Origin: an uncultured Bacteroidota bacterium
Lineage (GTDB): Bacteria; Bacteroidota; Bacteroidia; Chitinophagales; Chitinophagaceae
NCBI GenBank assembly: GCA_946479055.1
Contig: CAMLEX010000130.1
Coordinates: forward strand, 1-9,814
Length of the DNA: 9,814 bases
Direction: 5' to 3'
Below the pieces are notes generated by a model, which ran no database searches, was not told where the DNA came from, and saw only the letters and a program-made list of their open reading frames with translations. Both the position numbers and the translations under genes were made by a program. Positions 1 to 7,227 of the stretch are shown in pieces. The stretch's first letter is position 1; the number at the start of each line of letters is the position of its first letter.

Positions 1-966
1 ACTTGTCATGCTGGTGATGGTAAAGGGCATCCCTTCACAATGCTTACCCGTTTTGGTCAAACAGATGCAACGGGTAACAAATTTCTTCATCTTGGCGGAC
101 CTCAATTACAACATCGTGCTATTCCTGGATTTATTCCCGAGCAAATACCAGCAGGAGCAAGTTCTTCAAAGTTTATGCCCCCGGCTAATACAGGGCTTGG
201 TTTTTTAGATGCCGTACCCGATGCTGCATTACTTGCTTTAGCTGATGAAAATGATGCCAACGGTGATGGAATTTCGGGTCGTCCTAACTGGCTCGGTATT
301 CCTGAGTATGCCAATCCCCGGCCTGCAACTGTTGAGCAAGGTGGAAAATATATCGGCCGTTTTGGAAAGAAAGGAGCAGCCTATGATCTGTTGCAGCAAA
401 CGGCCAATGCATACAACCAGGATATTGGGGTTACTTCAGTGTTCGAACCTTATGATACCTATAGCGGTCATGAAATTGATCCGGAAGTTTCCACACGGAC
501 GGTTCAGGATGTCGTATTTTATTTGAAAACATTAAAAGCTCCTGTTCAACGTAATCAGAATGATCCTGATGTTATAACCGGAAGGCAGGTATTTACAAAT
601 ATTGGTTGCGCTAAATGTCATACGCCGCAACTTGTATCAGGCGCTTCATCTATTGCTGCATTATCCAATAAAACTTTTTTCCCTTACACTGATCTGTTAT
701 TACATGATATGGGGCCTGACCTGGATGATGGTTATACTGAAGGCTCCGCCGCTACAGCCGAATGGAAAACACCGCCACTCTGGGGGCTTGGCTTATCCAA
801 AAACTCTCAGGGCGGACAATACTTTCTCTTGCATGATGGCAGGGCAAGTACCATTGAACAAGCCATTGTTCTGCATGGGGGAGAAGCTAACCAAAGCAGG
901 AATAATTTTCAGCAACTGAGTGCTGAACAGAAAAAACAGCTTATAAAATTCCTGGAATCACTTTAA
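1..966 (+). CDS. Di-heme c-type oxidoredictase, DUF1111 family (C-terminal part, 5' end outside window)
   Basis: The frame is open from base 1, so the N-terminus lies outside the window. The first codons read TCHAGDGKG, the right half of a CxxCH heme c site. A second complete site, CAKCH, lies at 607-621. Between them are stretches typical of the di-heme oxidoredictase (putative peroxidase/thiol oxidoreductase) family: GLGFLDAVPDAALLALAD, NGDGISGRPN and IGRFGKKG. After the second heme come YTDLLLHDMGPDL, WKTPPLWGLG and FLLHDGRASTIEQAIVLHGGEA, close to the family's hallmark blocks. Related MauG/cytochrome c peroxidase enzymes act in the periplasm with two covalent hemes; the substrate of this family is not firmly known. 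The downstream Rieske lipoprotein begins 12 bases after the stop, which suggests co-transcription and an electron-transfer pairing. A first Met inside the window (40-42) is internal, not a start. Confidence 0.9.
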   Translation, partial: TCHAGDGKGHPFTMLTRFGQTDATGNKFLHLGGPQLQHRAIPGFIPEQIPAGASSSKFMPPANTGLGFLDAVPDAALLALADENDANGDGISGRPNWLGIPEYANPRPATVEQGGKYIGRFGKKGAAYDLLQQTANAYNQDIGVTSVFEPYDTYSGHEIDPEVSTRTVQDVVFYLKTLKAPVQRNQNDPDVITGRQVFTNIGCAKCHTPQLVSGASSIAALSNKTFFPYTDLLLHDMGPDLDDGYTEGSAATAEWKTPPLWGLGLSKNSQGGQYFLLHDGRASTIEQAIVLHGGEANQSRNNFQQLSAEQKKQLIKFLESL

Positions 967-978
967 AAGAAAAAATTG

Positions 979-1425
979 ATGGACCGCAGAAAATTTATTC
1001 AAGCCAGTTGCACTGCTTGTTTATCCGCAACAGCGTTGGCTGGTATCTTATCATCCTGTAAAACGACAAGATATATAACAGGTAAATTAGGAACCGATGG
1101 TTTGTTTGTTAATACAGATGAATTTAAGATCACGAAAAAAGGAAATGATAGCTATCGTTCGTTTATCATTATCCGTAATGATGCCCTGCAATATCCTGTT
1201 TGCGTGTATCGCTTCAGCGATTCGGAGTACAGCGCTTTATGGATGAGATGCAGCCACCAGGGTTCCGAACTACAGGCTTCGGGTGATTTCCTGCAATGCC
1301 CTGCACATGGTAGTGAATTTAGCAATAGAGGAAAGGTAACCAATGGTCCTGCAGATAAAGACCTGCGAATATTCCCTGTAACCATAAACAAAAATGAATT
1401 ATTTATTGACCTGAGAAAAGCATGA
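979..1425 (+). CDS. Rieske [2Fe-2S] lipoprotein, probably Tat-exported
   Basis: This is a 148-residue protein starting at ATG 979. An in-frame TTG at 976 directly before it is a less likely start. The N-terminus MDRRKFIQ carries a twin-arginine-like motif, followed by a hydrophobic stretch and a lipobox, LSSC, with Cys27 as the likely lipidated residue. The two cluster-binding boxes are visible: CSH (Cys91, His93) and CPAH (Cys107, His110), with the order and 14-residue gap expected of a small Rieske domain. It probably sits as a lipoprotein facing the periplasm and passes electrons to or from the adjacent di-heme enzyme; that partnership is inferred from the 12-base gap. No oxygenase domain follows, so it is a standalone electron carrier. 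Its stop codon lies inside the left end of a repeated hairpin element. Confidence 0.88.
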   Translation: MDRRKFIQASCTACLSATALAGILSSCKTTRYITGKLGTDGLFVNTDEFKITKKGNDSYRSFIIIRNDALQYPVCVYRFSDSEYSALWMRCSHQGSELQASGDFLQCPAHGSEFSNRGKVTNGPADKDLRIFPVTINKNELFIDLRKA

Positions 1426-1486
1426 AATGAACCATAAAATTTTTGAGCCATTATATTGGCCAGTGTTTAAAATTTTATGACGAATT
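1421..1486. repeat. Hairpin repeat element, copy 1
   Basis: This 66-bp segment aligns with 1534-1600. It starts catgaaatga, has left arm cataaaatttt (1433-1443) and perfect 11-bp right arm aaaattttatg (1469-1479), and ends in gaatt. The left end overlaps the last bases and the TGA stop of the Rieske gene. The loop differs from that of copy 2. The unit's identity is unknown. Confidence 0.6.
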
Positions 1487-1533
1487 AAATAGCTTGTCCC
1501 GAAGCATTTAGGGATGGCTAATAAAAAATTATA

Positions 1534-1600
1534 CATGAAATGAGCCATAAAAATTTTCGAGCAATTTAACCAACCGCGATGAAAATTTTTATGGAGAATT
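1534..1600. repeat. Hairpin repeat element, copy 2
   Basis: This 67-bp second copy has a perfect 14-bp inverted repeat: ccataaaaattttc (1545-1558) pairs with gaaaatttttatgg (1581-1594) around a 22-nt loop. Relative to copy 1, one extra A in the left arm is matched by one extra T in the right arm, so pairing is kept. It lies between the Rieske and porin genes. It could be a small non-autonomous element or a structured RNA end; no T-tract follows that would make it a classical terminator. Confidence 0.65.
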
Positions 1601-1604
1601 CCCT

Positions 1605-1624
1605 GCCCGTCCGGTCAGGCGGGC
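1605..1624. repeat. GC-rich stem-loop before the porin gene
   Basis: The bases gcccgtc (1605-1611) can pair with ggcgggc (1618-1624) through seven pairs, one of them G-T, around a 6-nt loop. It is much more GC-rich than the DNA around it. It resembles short dispersed palindromes common between Bacteroidota genes, from general knowledge only. No T-tract follows it. It ends 31 bp before the porin start and could affect the transcript reaching that gene. Confidence 0.45.
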
Positions 1625-1655
1625 ATTTGACCAAAAAGCAATAAAGAATATACAA

Positions 1656-2882
1656 ATGAAACGATTTATACTAATTATAGCTGCTTATTTTTTTACTCTC
1701 CATCTTTCTGCCCAGATAGATCCTTCATTGTTGCGGAGAACACCAAAAGATACGACTGGTTTGCAGATGAACATGGATGCAGTTTATAACCGCCCTTTTT
1801 TGCAACTGGGTAAACTGCCAGTGGCGATTGGCGGATATGCAGAAGCCAATTACCAGTATTTGCAGGAAGATGGTATTACGGAAGGCCACCAGTTCCAAAT
1901 GAGACGGATGACTTTATTTGTTTCTTCTTCAATTTCCAAAAGAATAAAATTTTTGTCAGAGATAGAGTTTGAAGATGGCACCAAAGAGATCAATATAGAA
2001 TTTGCGTCCATTGATTTTGAATTTTCTCCTTTGCTTAATTTTCGTGGTGGAATTGTAATGAATCCTATCGGCGCTTTTAATCAGAATCATGACGGGCCTA
2101 AATGGGAGTTTATTGACAGGCCCATTTCCGCTACACAAATGCTGCCAGCTACTTTTAGTAATGTGGGCTTTGGCTTATATGGTAAAAAATTTACAAAGGA
2201 TTGGGTATATGGTTATGAAGCTTACCTGACCAATGGGTTTAATGATAAAATAATAGCCAACGCAGAGAACAAAACTTTTTTACCGGCTACAAAAGAAGAT
2301 AAAGAAAGGTTTGAAGAAAGTTTTAATGGCAGTATGCTGCTTACTGCGAAGGGTGCTGTAAAGAACAGGAAGATTGGTGAAATTGGGTTGTCCTATATGG
2401 GCGGTGTTTACAATAAATTCGAGGAAGATGGATTAGTGTTGGATAAAAAAAGAAGAGTTGATGTTTTTGCCATTGATTTTAATACAAGCATACCAAAGCT
2501 GAATACAGCTATCAATGCTGAATGGGCCTGGGTAAATGTGGATATACCGGATACTTACTCGGAGCAATTCGGAAGAAAACAACAAGGCGGATTTATTGAT
2601 CTTATTCAACCTGTTTTGAAAAGACCCATGTTTGGTTTCGAAAATGCAGTGCTTAATGCCGGTGTGCGGGTAGAATATGTGGACTGGAATAAAGGGAAAT
2701 TTAAATCAACAGGCTTAACTATTTCAGATGAAGTTTTTGCTGTCGTACCGGCGATTAGTTGGCGGCCCACTTCACAAACGGTAATACGCTTCAACTATCG
2801 GTATAACTGGCAAAAAGATATTTTGGGCAATCCTCCTGCAAAGCTGGCCGGATTCCAGTTTGGGGTCTCTACCTATTTTTGA
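1656..2882 (+). CDS. Outer-membrane porin-like beta-barrel (phosphate-selective porin O/P-like)
   Basis: This 408-residue protein has a clean signal peptide, MKRFILIIAAYFFTLHLSAQ, with cleavage likely after the AQ. The mature chain alternates aromatic and polar residues in short strands and ends in GVSTYF, the C-terminal aromatic typical of outer-membrane barrels. Sections such as FLSEIEFEDG, NFRGGIVMNPIGAFNQNHDG, the IDRP segment and VYGYEAYLTNGFNDK resemble Bacteroidota porins related to the OprO/OprP group. The length fits that group. The substrate cannot be read from the sequence. It follows the Rieske gene on the same strand after 230 bp of repeats, so it may be transcribed separately. 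No Shine-Dalgarno site and no convincing TAnnTTTG element were found just upstream. Confidence 0.75.
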   Translation: MKRFILIIAAYFFTLHLSAQIDPSLLRRTPKDTTGLQMNMDAVYNRPFLQLGKLPVAIGGYAEANYQYLQEDGITEGHQFQMRRMTLFVSSSISKRIKFLSEIEFEDGTKEINIEFASIDFEFSPLLNFRGGIVMNPIGAFNQNHDGPKWEFIDRPISATQMLPATFSNVGFGLYGKKFTKDWVYGYEAYLTNGFNDKIIANAENKTFLPATKEDKERFEESFNGSMLLTAKGAVKNRKIGEIGLSYMGGVYNKFEEDGLVLDKKRRVDVFAIDFNTSIPKLNTAINAEWAWVNVDIPDTYSEQFGRKQQGGFIDLIQPVLKRPMFGFENAVLNAGVRVEYVDWNKGKFKSTGLTISDEVFAVVPAISWRPTSQTVIRFNYRYNWQKDILGNPPAKLAGFQFGVSTYF

Positions 2883-3092
2883 TCGGGCAGATATCATTTT
2901 TTACAACCAGTTTTTTTTTCACGGATAAACATAAATTAACACGGAAAGCATGTATCGTGTTTATCTGCGTTCACCTGTTGCGCAATCAAAAACGAGCGGA
3001 GAGACACTACCGGCAAATGGAATAAGAATACTTTTATATGTCGGATCCGAATTAATGAAAGAGTAGATATTTATGAGAATTTCTCTTTGTGT
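2883..3092. other. Intergenic stretch between the porin and the metal-efflux leader
   Basis: No gene is seen here. The stretch holds a T9 run (2911-2919) with no clear hairpin before it, an inverted repeat at 2924-2965, and a 10-bp palindrome tcggatccga (3041-3050). A short reading frame on the opposite strand (3052-3255) is low-complexity, overlaps the start of the efflux gene, and is not believed. Confidence 0.6.
2924..2965. repeat. Inverted repeat after the porin gene
   Basis: The bases gataaaca (2924-2931) pair with tgtttatc (2958-2965). An alternative inner pairing is acacg (2939-2943) with cgtgt (2956-2960). The wording (acggataaac followed by aacacgg) resembles dispersed intergenic repeats of Bacteroidota, from general knowledge. 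It might end porin transcription, but no T-tract follows. Confidence 0.4.
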
Positions 3093-3100
3093 TAACTTTG
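3093..3100 (+). promoter_or_regulatory. Candidate -7 promoter element for the CDF efflux gene
   Basis: The bases taactttg match the Bacteroidota -7 consensus TAnnTTTG. No good TTTG/TTG -33 element is seen at the usual distance, only ttatg around 3071-3075. Transcription would start near 3106, giving a leader of about 115 nt that opens with the hairpin at 3117-3164. Confidence 0.45.
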
Positions 3101-3116
3101 AAAACATTAGTAATAC

Positions 3117-3164
3117 AAGACAGGGGCAATACAAAGACATTGTAAAGCATCTGAACCCTGTCTT
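3117..3164 (+). promoter_or_regulatory. Leader hairpin upstream of the CDF efflux gene
   Basis: The bases aagacaggg (3117-3125) and ccctgtctt (3156-3164) form a perfect 9-bp stem around a 30-nt loop. It would lie at the very 5' end of the transcript predicted from the -7 element at 3093-3100. It also contains two near-identical blocks, aatacaagaca (3112-3122) and aatacaaagaca (3128-3139), which could be protein-binding half-sites. It could be an RNA structure, an operator, or a small dispersed repeat. It matches no riboswitch class that I recognise. Confidence 0.5.
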
Positions 3165-3222
3165 TAGAGAGAGTAAATAGAAGGCTTAGTGTAGTGGAGA
3201 AATTCAAGTAAAACTGTAAAGC

Positions 3223-4092
3223 ATGGCACATGGGCAAACGCATAATCATGATCATGGAACTGGAAATTTAAGGACCGCATTTTTTATTAATTCATTTTTT
3301 GCAATCATTGAACTTGTTGGGGGATTGTTAACTAACAGCGTCGCTATATTATCAGATGCGCTGCATGATTTTGGTGATAGTCTTTCGCTGGGGACGGCCT
3401 GGTATTTACAAGGTAAATCTCAGAAGGAAAGAGATCAAACTTATACTTATGGCTACAAACGTTTCTCGTTGCTTGGTGCTTTCTTTAACTCTATAGTTTT
3501 GATTATAGGTTCGGTTTTCATTATCCGGGAAGCCATAGAAAGATTATTTCACCCTGAGCAACCTGATGCCAGGGGAATGTTATTACTGGCTGTTCTCGGA
3601 ATTTTATTTAATGGGGCGGCTATGCTTCGTTTAAAAAAGGGAAGCAGTATTAATGAAAGAATGGTTTCTCTTCATTTTTTGGAAGATGTTCTGGGATGGG
3701 CCGCTGTTCTGATAGGTGCCTTAGTAATACTGTTTACTGATATGCCTGTACTTGACCCGATATTATCCCTTGCAATTGCCTGTTTTATTTTATTGAATGT
3801 TTACCGGAATTTAAAACCTGCTTTAAAAATAATATTGCAGGGTATTCCGGATGAAGCCCATGAAGAAGAAATAAAAAGCCTTATCATGGAAAAAACGCAG
3901 GTAGCAGGTATTCATGATTTTCACTTGTGGTCTTTGGATGGGGAACACAATGTGGTTACTATGCATGTTGTAGTAACCGAAAGTATGTCAATAAAAGATG
4001 CGGAACATCTAAAAGAAAAAATCAAGGAAGAATTGAAACCATTACATGTAGCTCATGCAACTATTGAAATAGAATACAACCCCGAACATTAA
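3223..4092 (+). CDS. Cation diffusion facilitator family metal-efflux transporter (CzcD/ZitB-like)
   Basis: This 289-residue protein is of normal length for the family. The N-terminus is His-rich (HGQTHNHDHG, residues 3-12). Membrane segments follow, with the transport-site pairs typical of zinc-type members: H48xxxD52 in the second segment (SDALHDFGDS) and H151xxxD155 in the fifth (HFLEDVLGW). The C-terminal cytoplasmic domain (about residues 205-289) has GIHDFHLWSLDGEHNVVTMH, the usual regulatory/dimer fold. It exports Zn2+ or similar divalent ions from the cytoplasm using the proton gradient. The transcript seems to have a structured leader. It converges on the unknown barrel gene with 22 bp between their stops. 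The metal range (Zn, Cd, Co) cannot be decided from the sequence. Confidence 0.92.
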   Translation: MAHGQTHNHDHGTGNLRTAFFINSFFAIIELVGGLLTNSVAILSDALHDFGDSLSLGTAWYLQGKSQKERDQTYTYGYKRFSLLGAFFNSIVLIIGSVFIIREAIERLFHPEQPDARGMLLLAVLGILFNGAAMLRLKKGSSINERMVSLHFLEDVLGWAAVLIGALVILFTDMPVLDPILSLAIACFILLNVYRNLKPALKIILQGIPDEAHEEEIKSLIMEKTQVAGIHDFHLWSLDGEHNVVTMHVVVTESMSIKDAEHLKEKIKEELKPLHVAHATIEIEYNPEH

Positions 4093-4114
4093 ACAACAGA
4101 ATTGATTGCCGATC

Positions 4115-4873
4115 TTATTTTCCGATTCTTCTTCCTAAAAGAATCTTCAGAATTCTTTGATTGGAATTTTCGGTAAGACCAAAAAGAAATCCTCCATTGA
4201 TCTCCCACATGGGGTGAACGTATAAATCAATCATCGGACCTATTAAATGTTCCTGTAGATTGACCGGCAATATTTTTTTGAACGATCCTAATCCGCCATA
4301 ATATTCGAAGCCAACTCCAAACTTTTCTTCAATCGTATAAACAGTTTTGAATTGCGGTGCGATACCTGCTCCTTTATTATCGCCTGATAGTACAAAATCA
4401 ATATTAGGATTGAAAGCAAAATACCAGTTATCAATCGTTTTATCAATAATAGGTCTTACTTCTCCCTGCCATACAAATTTTGTGGTGTCGTCTGGCCGGA
4501 AGAACCCAAATTCCAACGATAAACTTGCACCAATATTCCACTTCCATGACTCCGGAACGGTTACTCTTGGCCTGACCTGGTTACCTAAATATTGAAAGCC
4601 ACCAGCCGGGGCTACTCCTGTGAATGTATAAAAGCCGATCTCGAAATTTTTACCAAAACCATGAGTGATCTCAAGCGTTTCATTCATCCATGTTGCTGAT
4701 TTGGGATCATGGAGTAGTTTACTGCCTTTAAAAGTATAGTTACTGTGTAATTCAAAAATGGTCCAATTTTGCTGAATGGTGGGTGAGGCATATACCTGTA
4801 TTTCGTTATCGGCCTGGGCATTGATAAAGCTGTGGATAAATAGTACGTATGATATGAGCAACGTATACCTCAT
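4115..4873 (-). CDS. Secreted protein of unknown function, probable outer-membrane beta-barrel
   Basis: I chose the ATG at 4871-4873 because it begins a good signal peptide, MRYTLLISYVLFIHSFINAQ. The longer frame from 4951 would add 26 charged residues before it. The resulting 252-residue protein is rich in short amphipathic strands (NFEIGFYTFTG, NIGASLSLEFGFF, FGVGFEYYGGLGS, EINGGFLFGLT) and ends in ILKILLGRRIGK. This pattern fits a small outer-membrane barrel of 10-12 strands. I do not recognise the family; it weakly recalls the MetA/phenol-degradation barrel type, without firm support. It is divergent from tex, with 87 bp between the starts, and convergent with the metal-efflux gene. No functional link to either neighbour is evident. 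Confidence 0.65.
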   Translation of the reverse strand: MRYTLLISYVLFIHSFINAQADNEIQVYASPTIQQNWTIFELHSNYTFKGSKLLHDPKSATWMNETLEITHGFGKNFEIGFYTFTGVAPAGGFQYLGNQVRPRVTVPESWKWNIGASLSLEFGFFRPDDTTKFVWQGEVRPIIDKTIDNWYFAFNPNIDFVLSGDNKGAGIAPQFKTVYTIEEKFGVGFEYYGGLGSFKKILPVNLQEHLIGPMIDLYVHPMWEINGGFLFGLTENSNQRILKILLGRRIGK

Positions 4874-4930
4874 GCACGGTATTAAAAGAGGTTTGGAAAC
4901 AAACAAATTTTTTTCTTTTCGCTCAACCTT

Positions 4931-4938
4931 TACTTTTG
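4931..4938 (+). promoter_or_regulatory. Candidate -7 promoter element for tex
   Basis: The bases tacttttg match TAnnTTTG and lie 22 bp before the tex ATG, giving a leader of roughly 15 nt. Only a T-rich run (4906-4919) stands where a -33 element should be. The short AT-rich leader without a Shine-Dalgarno site is normal for this phylum. Confidence 0.5.
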
Positions 4939-4948
4939 CTAACCCAAA

Positions 4949-4956
4949 CAAAAATA
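4949..4956 (-). promoter_or_regulatory. Candidate -7 promoter element for the unknown barrel gene
   Basis: On the reverse strand this reads tatttttg, matching TAnnTTTG. It lies about 75 bp from the chosen ATG at 4873. If real, it faces the tex element at 4931-4938, and the two promoters would overlap. No strong -33 element is seen. Confidence 0.3.
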
Positions 4957-4960
4957 ACCT

Positions 4961-7222
4961 ATGGAATTAAAATACTCCCACGAAATAGCAAAAACATTGG
5001 GCTTTTCCTTAAAGCAAATTGACAGCATCGCCCAATTGCATAGTGAAGGATCTACTATTCCTTTTATTGCCCGTTACCGAAAAGAAGCAACTGGCAACCT
5101 GGATGAAGTACAGATAGCCGACGTGATCGATAAGATCAAATATTTTACGGAACTGGAAAAGAGAAAAGAAACCGTTATTAAAACAATAGAAGGTTTGGGT
5201 AAGCTGACACCTGAATTAAAACAACGGATAGAAAATTCTATTGATGCAACGGAATTGGAAGATATTTATCTGCCTTATAAACCCAAGCGTAAAACAAAAG
5301 CTACTACTGCAATAGAAAAAGGTCTTGAGCCATTGGCAAAGATTTTATTTGAACAGCAAAATATAAATATTGAAGACGAGGCGGCTAAATTTATTACGGA
5401 GCAAGTGAAAGACGCACCTGATGCCTTACAAGGTGCAAGAGATATTATCGCAGAATGGGTAGCTGAAAATGAGCAGGCACGTAACAGTATCCGTAAGCTT
5501 TTCCAGGAAACAGCTAAGTTTTCATCCCGGGTTTTGTCATCCAAAAAAGAAGAAGCGGATGCGCAGAAATACCGTGATTATTTTGAGTTCAGCGAGTCAC
5601 TGGCACAATGTCCTTCACATCGTATCCTCGCTATCCGCCGTGGAGAGAAGGAAGGTTTCCTGATCATGGAAATTGCAGTTGAAAAAGATACCGCCGTCGG
5701 CATATTGCAGGAATTATTTGTGAAATCATCCAATGCCGCTTCTGATCAGGTTAAGTCAGCCGTGGAAGATAGTTTCGGAAGGTTGCTCAAATTTTCTATT
5801 GAAACAGAATTCAGGATGCTGAGCAAAACAAAAGCAGACGAAGAAGCGATCCGTGTGTTTGCTGAGAACCTTCGCCAGTTATTGTTAGCATCACCATTGG
5901 GACAGAAAAGGGTATTGGCTGTTGATCCCGGCTTTCGTACCGGTTGCAAAGTGGTATGCCTTGATGAGCAGGGAACGTTTTTACATTACTCCACTATTTA
6001 TCCTCATGCGCCGCAGAATGAATGGGATAAAGCGATACATACATTAAAAGACCTGGTAGCAAAATATAATATTGATGCTATCGGTTATGGAAATGGAACA
6101 GCCAGTAAAGAAACAGACCAATTGGTTCGCAGCATTGATTTTGGAAAACCGGTTTCTGTTTTTATGGTCAACGAAAGCGGCGCATCTATTTACTCAGCCA
6201 GTGAAGTAGCAAGAGAAGAATTTCCGGATGAAGATGTAACCGTTCGTGGTTCTATCAGTATTGGAAGACGTTTATTGGATCCGTTGAGTGAACTGGTAAA
6301 AATTGATGCAAAGAGTATTGGCGTAGGTCAATACCAGCATGATGTGAACCAGACAAGATTGAAAGAATCACTGGACCAGGTGGTAGAAAGCTGTGTAAAC
6401 TTTGTTGGTGTAGATGTGAATACGGCCAGCAAGCATTTACTGACCTATGTTTCGGGGCTCAGTTCATCAGTAGCAAAAAATATTGTTGAGTACAGAACAA
6501 AGAATGGCGGTTTTAAGAATCGTGAAGAATTAAAAAAGGTATCCATGCTGGGACCCAAAGCATTTGAACAATGTGCAGGATTTTTGCGCATCCCAAATGC
6601 CGCTAATCCATTGGATAATTCAGCCGTGCATCCTGAAAGTTATAAAGTAGTGGAAGCGATGGCTTCCAAATTGAATTGTTCCTTGAATGACCTGATTCAA
6701 AAGCCGGAAATAAGAAAAGAAATAAAAGTAAAAGAATTTGTTACGGAAACGATCGGGCAATATACTATTGAAGATATTTTGAAAGAATTGGAAAAGCCGG
6801 GCCGTGATCCACGTTCTCCTATTGAAGAGTTTTGTTTTGCAGATGGCGTAAGCACCATGGATGATCTGAAACCCGGAATGAAAGTTCCCGGTATTGTTAC
6901 CAATATTACCAACTTCGGCGCCTTTGTGGATGTAGGTGTGAAGCAAGATGGACTGGTACATATCTCTCATCTCAGCAACCGCTATATCAGCGATCCGAAT
7001 GAAGCGGTAAAGCTGAATCAGAAAGTAATGGTAACTGTTTTGGAAGTAGATGCTTCAAGAAAAAGAATTGCATTGTCGATGAAGGAAGCAGGAGAGAAGA
7101 GTACGGAAGTCAGAAGTCAGAGATCAGATGTGAGAAGTTCGAAACCTGTAAATAAGAAACCGGAACCATTAAATCCATTCCAGGCGAAGTTGATGGAATT
7201 GAAGAAGAATTTTAAAGATTAA
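4961..7222 (+). CDS. tex: Tex, RNA-binding transcription accessory protein with S1 domain
   Basis: This is a 753-residue protein, close to the length of E. coli Tex (YhgF). The N-terminal helical domain includes the family block IPFIARYRKEATGNLDE, and KRKTKATTA follows near residue 110. The YqgF/RNase-H-like domain begins near residue 318 (VDPGFRTG at 321-328) and continues through GYGNGTASKETD. The family signature GVGQYQHDVNQ precedes helix-hairpin-helix repeats from VDVNTASKHLLTY (residue 484) to about 546. An S1 RNA-binding domain spans about 637-708 (GIVTNITNFGAFVDVG, DGLVHISHLS). Tex binds nucleic acid and affects transcription and RNA handling; its exact role varies between species. 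The tail after S1 carries a repeat-like insertion (residues 715-727). The last 13 codons belong to a tandem array whose other units hold spare copies of this end. Confidence 0.97.
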   Translation: MELKYSHEIAKTLGFSLKQIDSIAQLHSEGSTIPFIARYRKEATGNLDEVQIADVIDKIKYFTELEKRKETVIKTIEGLGKLTPELKQRIENSIDATELEDIYLPYKPKRKTKATTAIEKGLEPLAKILFEQQNINIEDEAAKFITEQVKDAPDALQGARDIIAEWVAENEQARNSIRKLFQETAKFSSRVLSSKKEEADAQKYRDYFEFSESLAQCPSHRILAIRRGEKEGFLIMEIAVEKDTAVGILQELFVKSSNAASDQVKSAVEDSFGRLLKFSIETEFRMLSKTKADEEAIRVFAENLRQLLLASPLGQKRVLAVDPGFRTGCKVVCLDEQGTFLHYSTIYPHAPQNEWDKAIHTLKDLVAKYNIDAIGYGNGTASKETDQLVRSIDFGKPVSVFMVNESGASIYSASEVAREEFPDEDVTVRGSISIGRRLLDPLSELVKIDAKSIGVGQYQHDVNQTRLKESLDQVVESCVNFVGVDVNTASKHLLTYVSGLSSSVAKNIVEYRTKNGGFKNREELKKVSMLGPKAFEQCAGFLRIPNAANPLDNSAVHPESYKVVEAMASKLNCSLNDLIQKPEIRKEIKVKEFVTETIGQYTIEDILKELEKPGRDPRSPIEEFCFADGVSTMDDLKPGMKVPGIVTNITNFGAFVDVGVKQDGLVHISHLSNRYISDPNEAVKLNQKVMVTVLEVDASRKRIALSMKEAGEKSTEVRSQRSDVRSSKPVNKKPEPLNPFQAKLMELKKNFKD
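7105..7140 (+). repeat. Low-complexity, repeat-derived segment inside tex
   Basis: The heptamer gaagtca occurs twice in a row (7106-7119), followed by degenerate versions up to gagaagttcg. It encodes EVRSQRSDVRSS in the linker after the S1 domain. GAAGTC-type repeats of this kind are frequent between Bacteroidota genes, from general knowledge. Here one seems to have entered a coding region in frame, at a place where the protein tolerates it. Confidence 0.5.
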
Positions 7223-7227
7223 GTGTT

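Noticed and set aside
976..978. TTG start for the Rieske gene
   Set aside because: An ATG follows immediately and gives a normal twin-arginine N-terminus.
1496..1515. Short imperfect hairpin around tccc and ggga between the two hairpin elements
   Set aside because: Only four pairs form; it may be a decayed dispersed repeat but cannot be supported.
2911..2919. T9 tract as the end of a porin terminator
   Set aside because: No stable hairpin directly precedes it.
3041..3050. Ten-base perfect palindrome tcggatccga as an operator
   Set aside because: It stands alone, lies upstream of the candidate promoter, and a palindrome of this length is not rare enough to argue from.
4874..4951. N-terminal extension of the barrel protein to a start at 4951
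   Set aside because: The extra 26 residues are charged and would bury a clear signal peptide that begins at 4873. They also overlap the putative promoters.
6620..6970. Reverse-strand frame of 116 codons inside tex
   Set aside because: It lies wholly within the conserved HhH to S1 part of tex and has no recognisable protein features.
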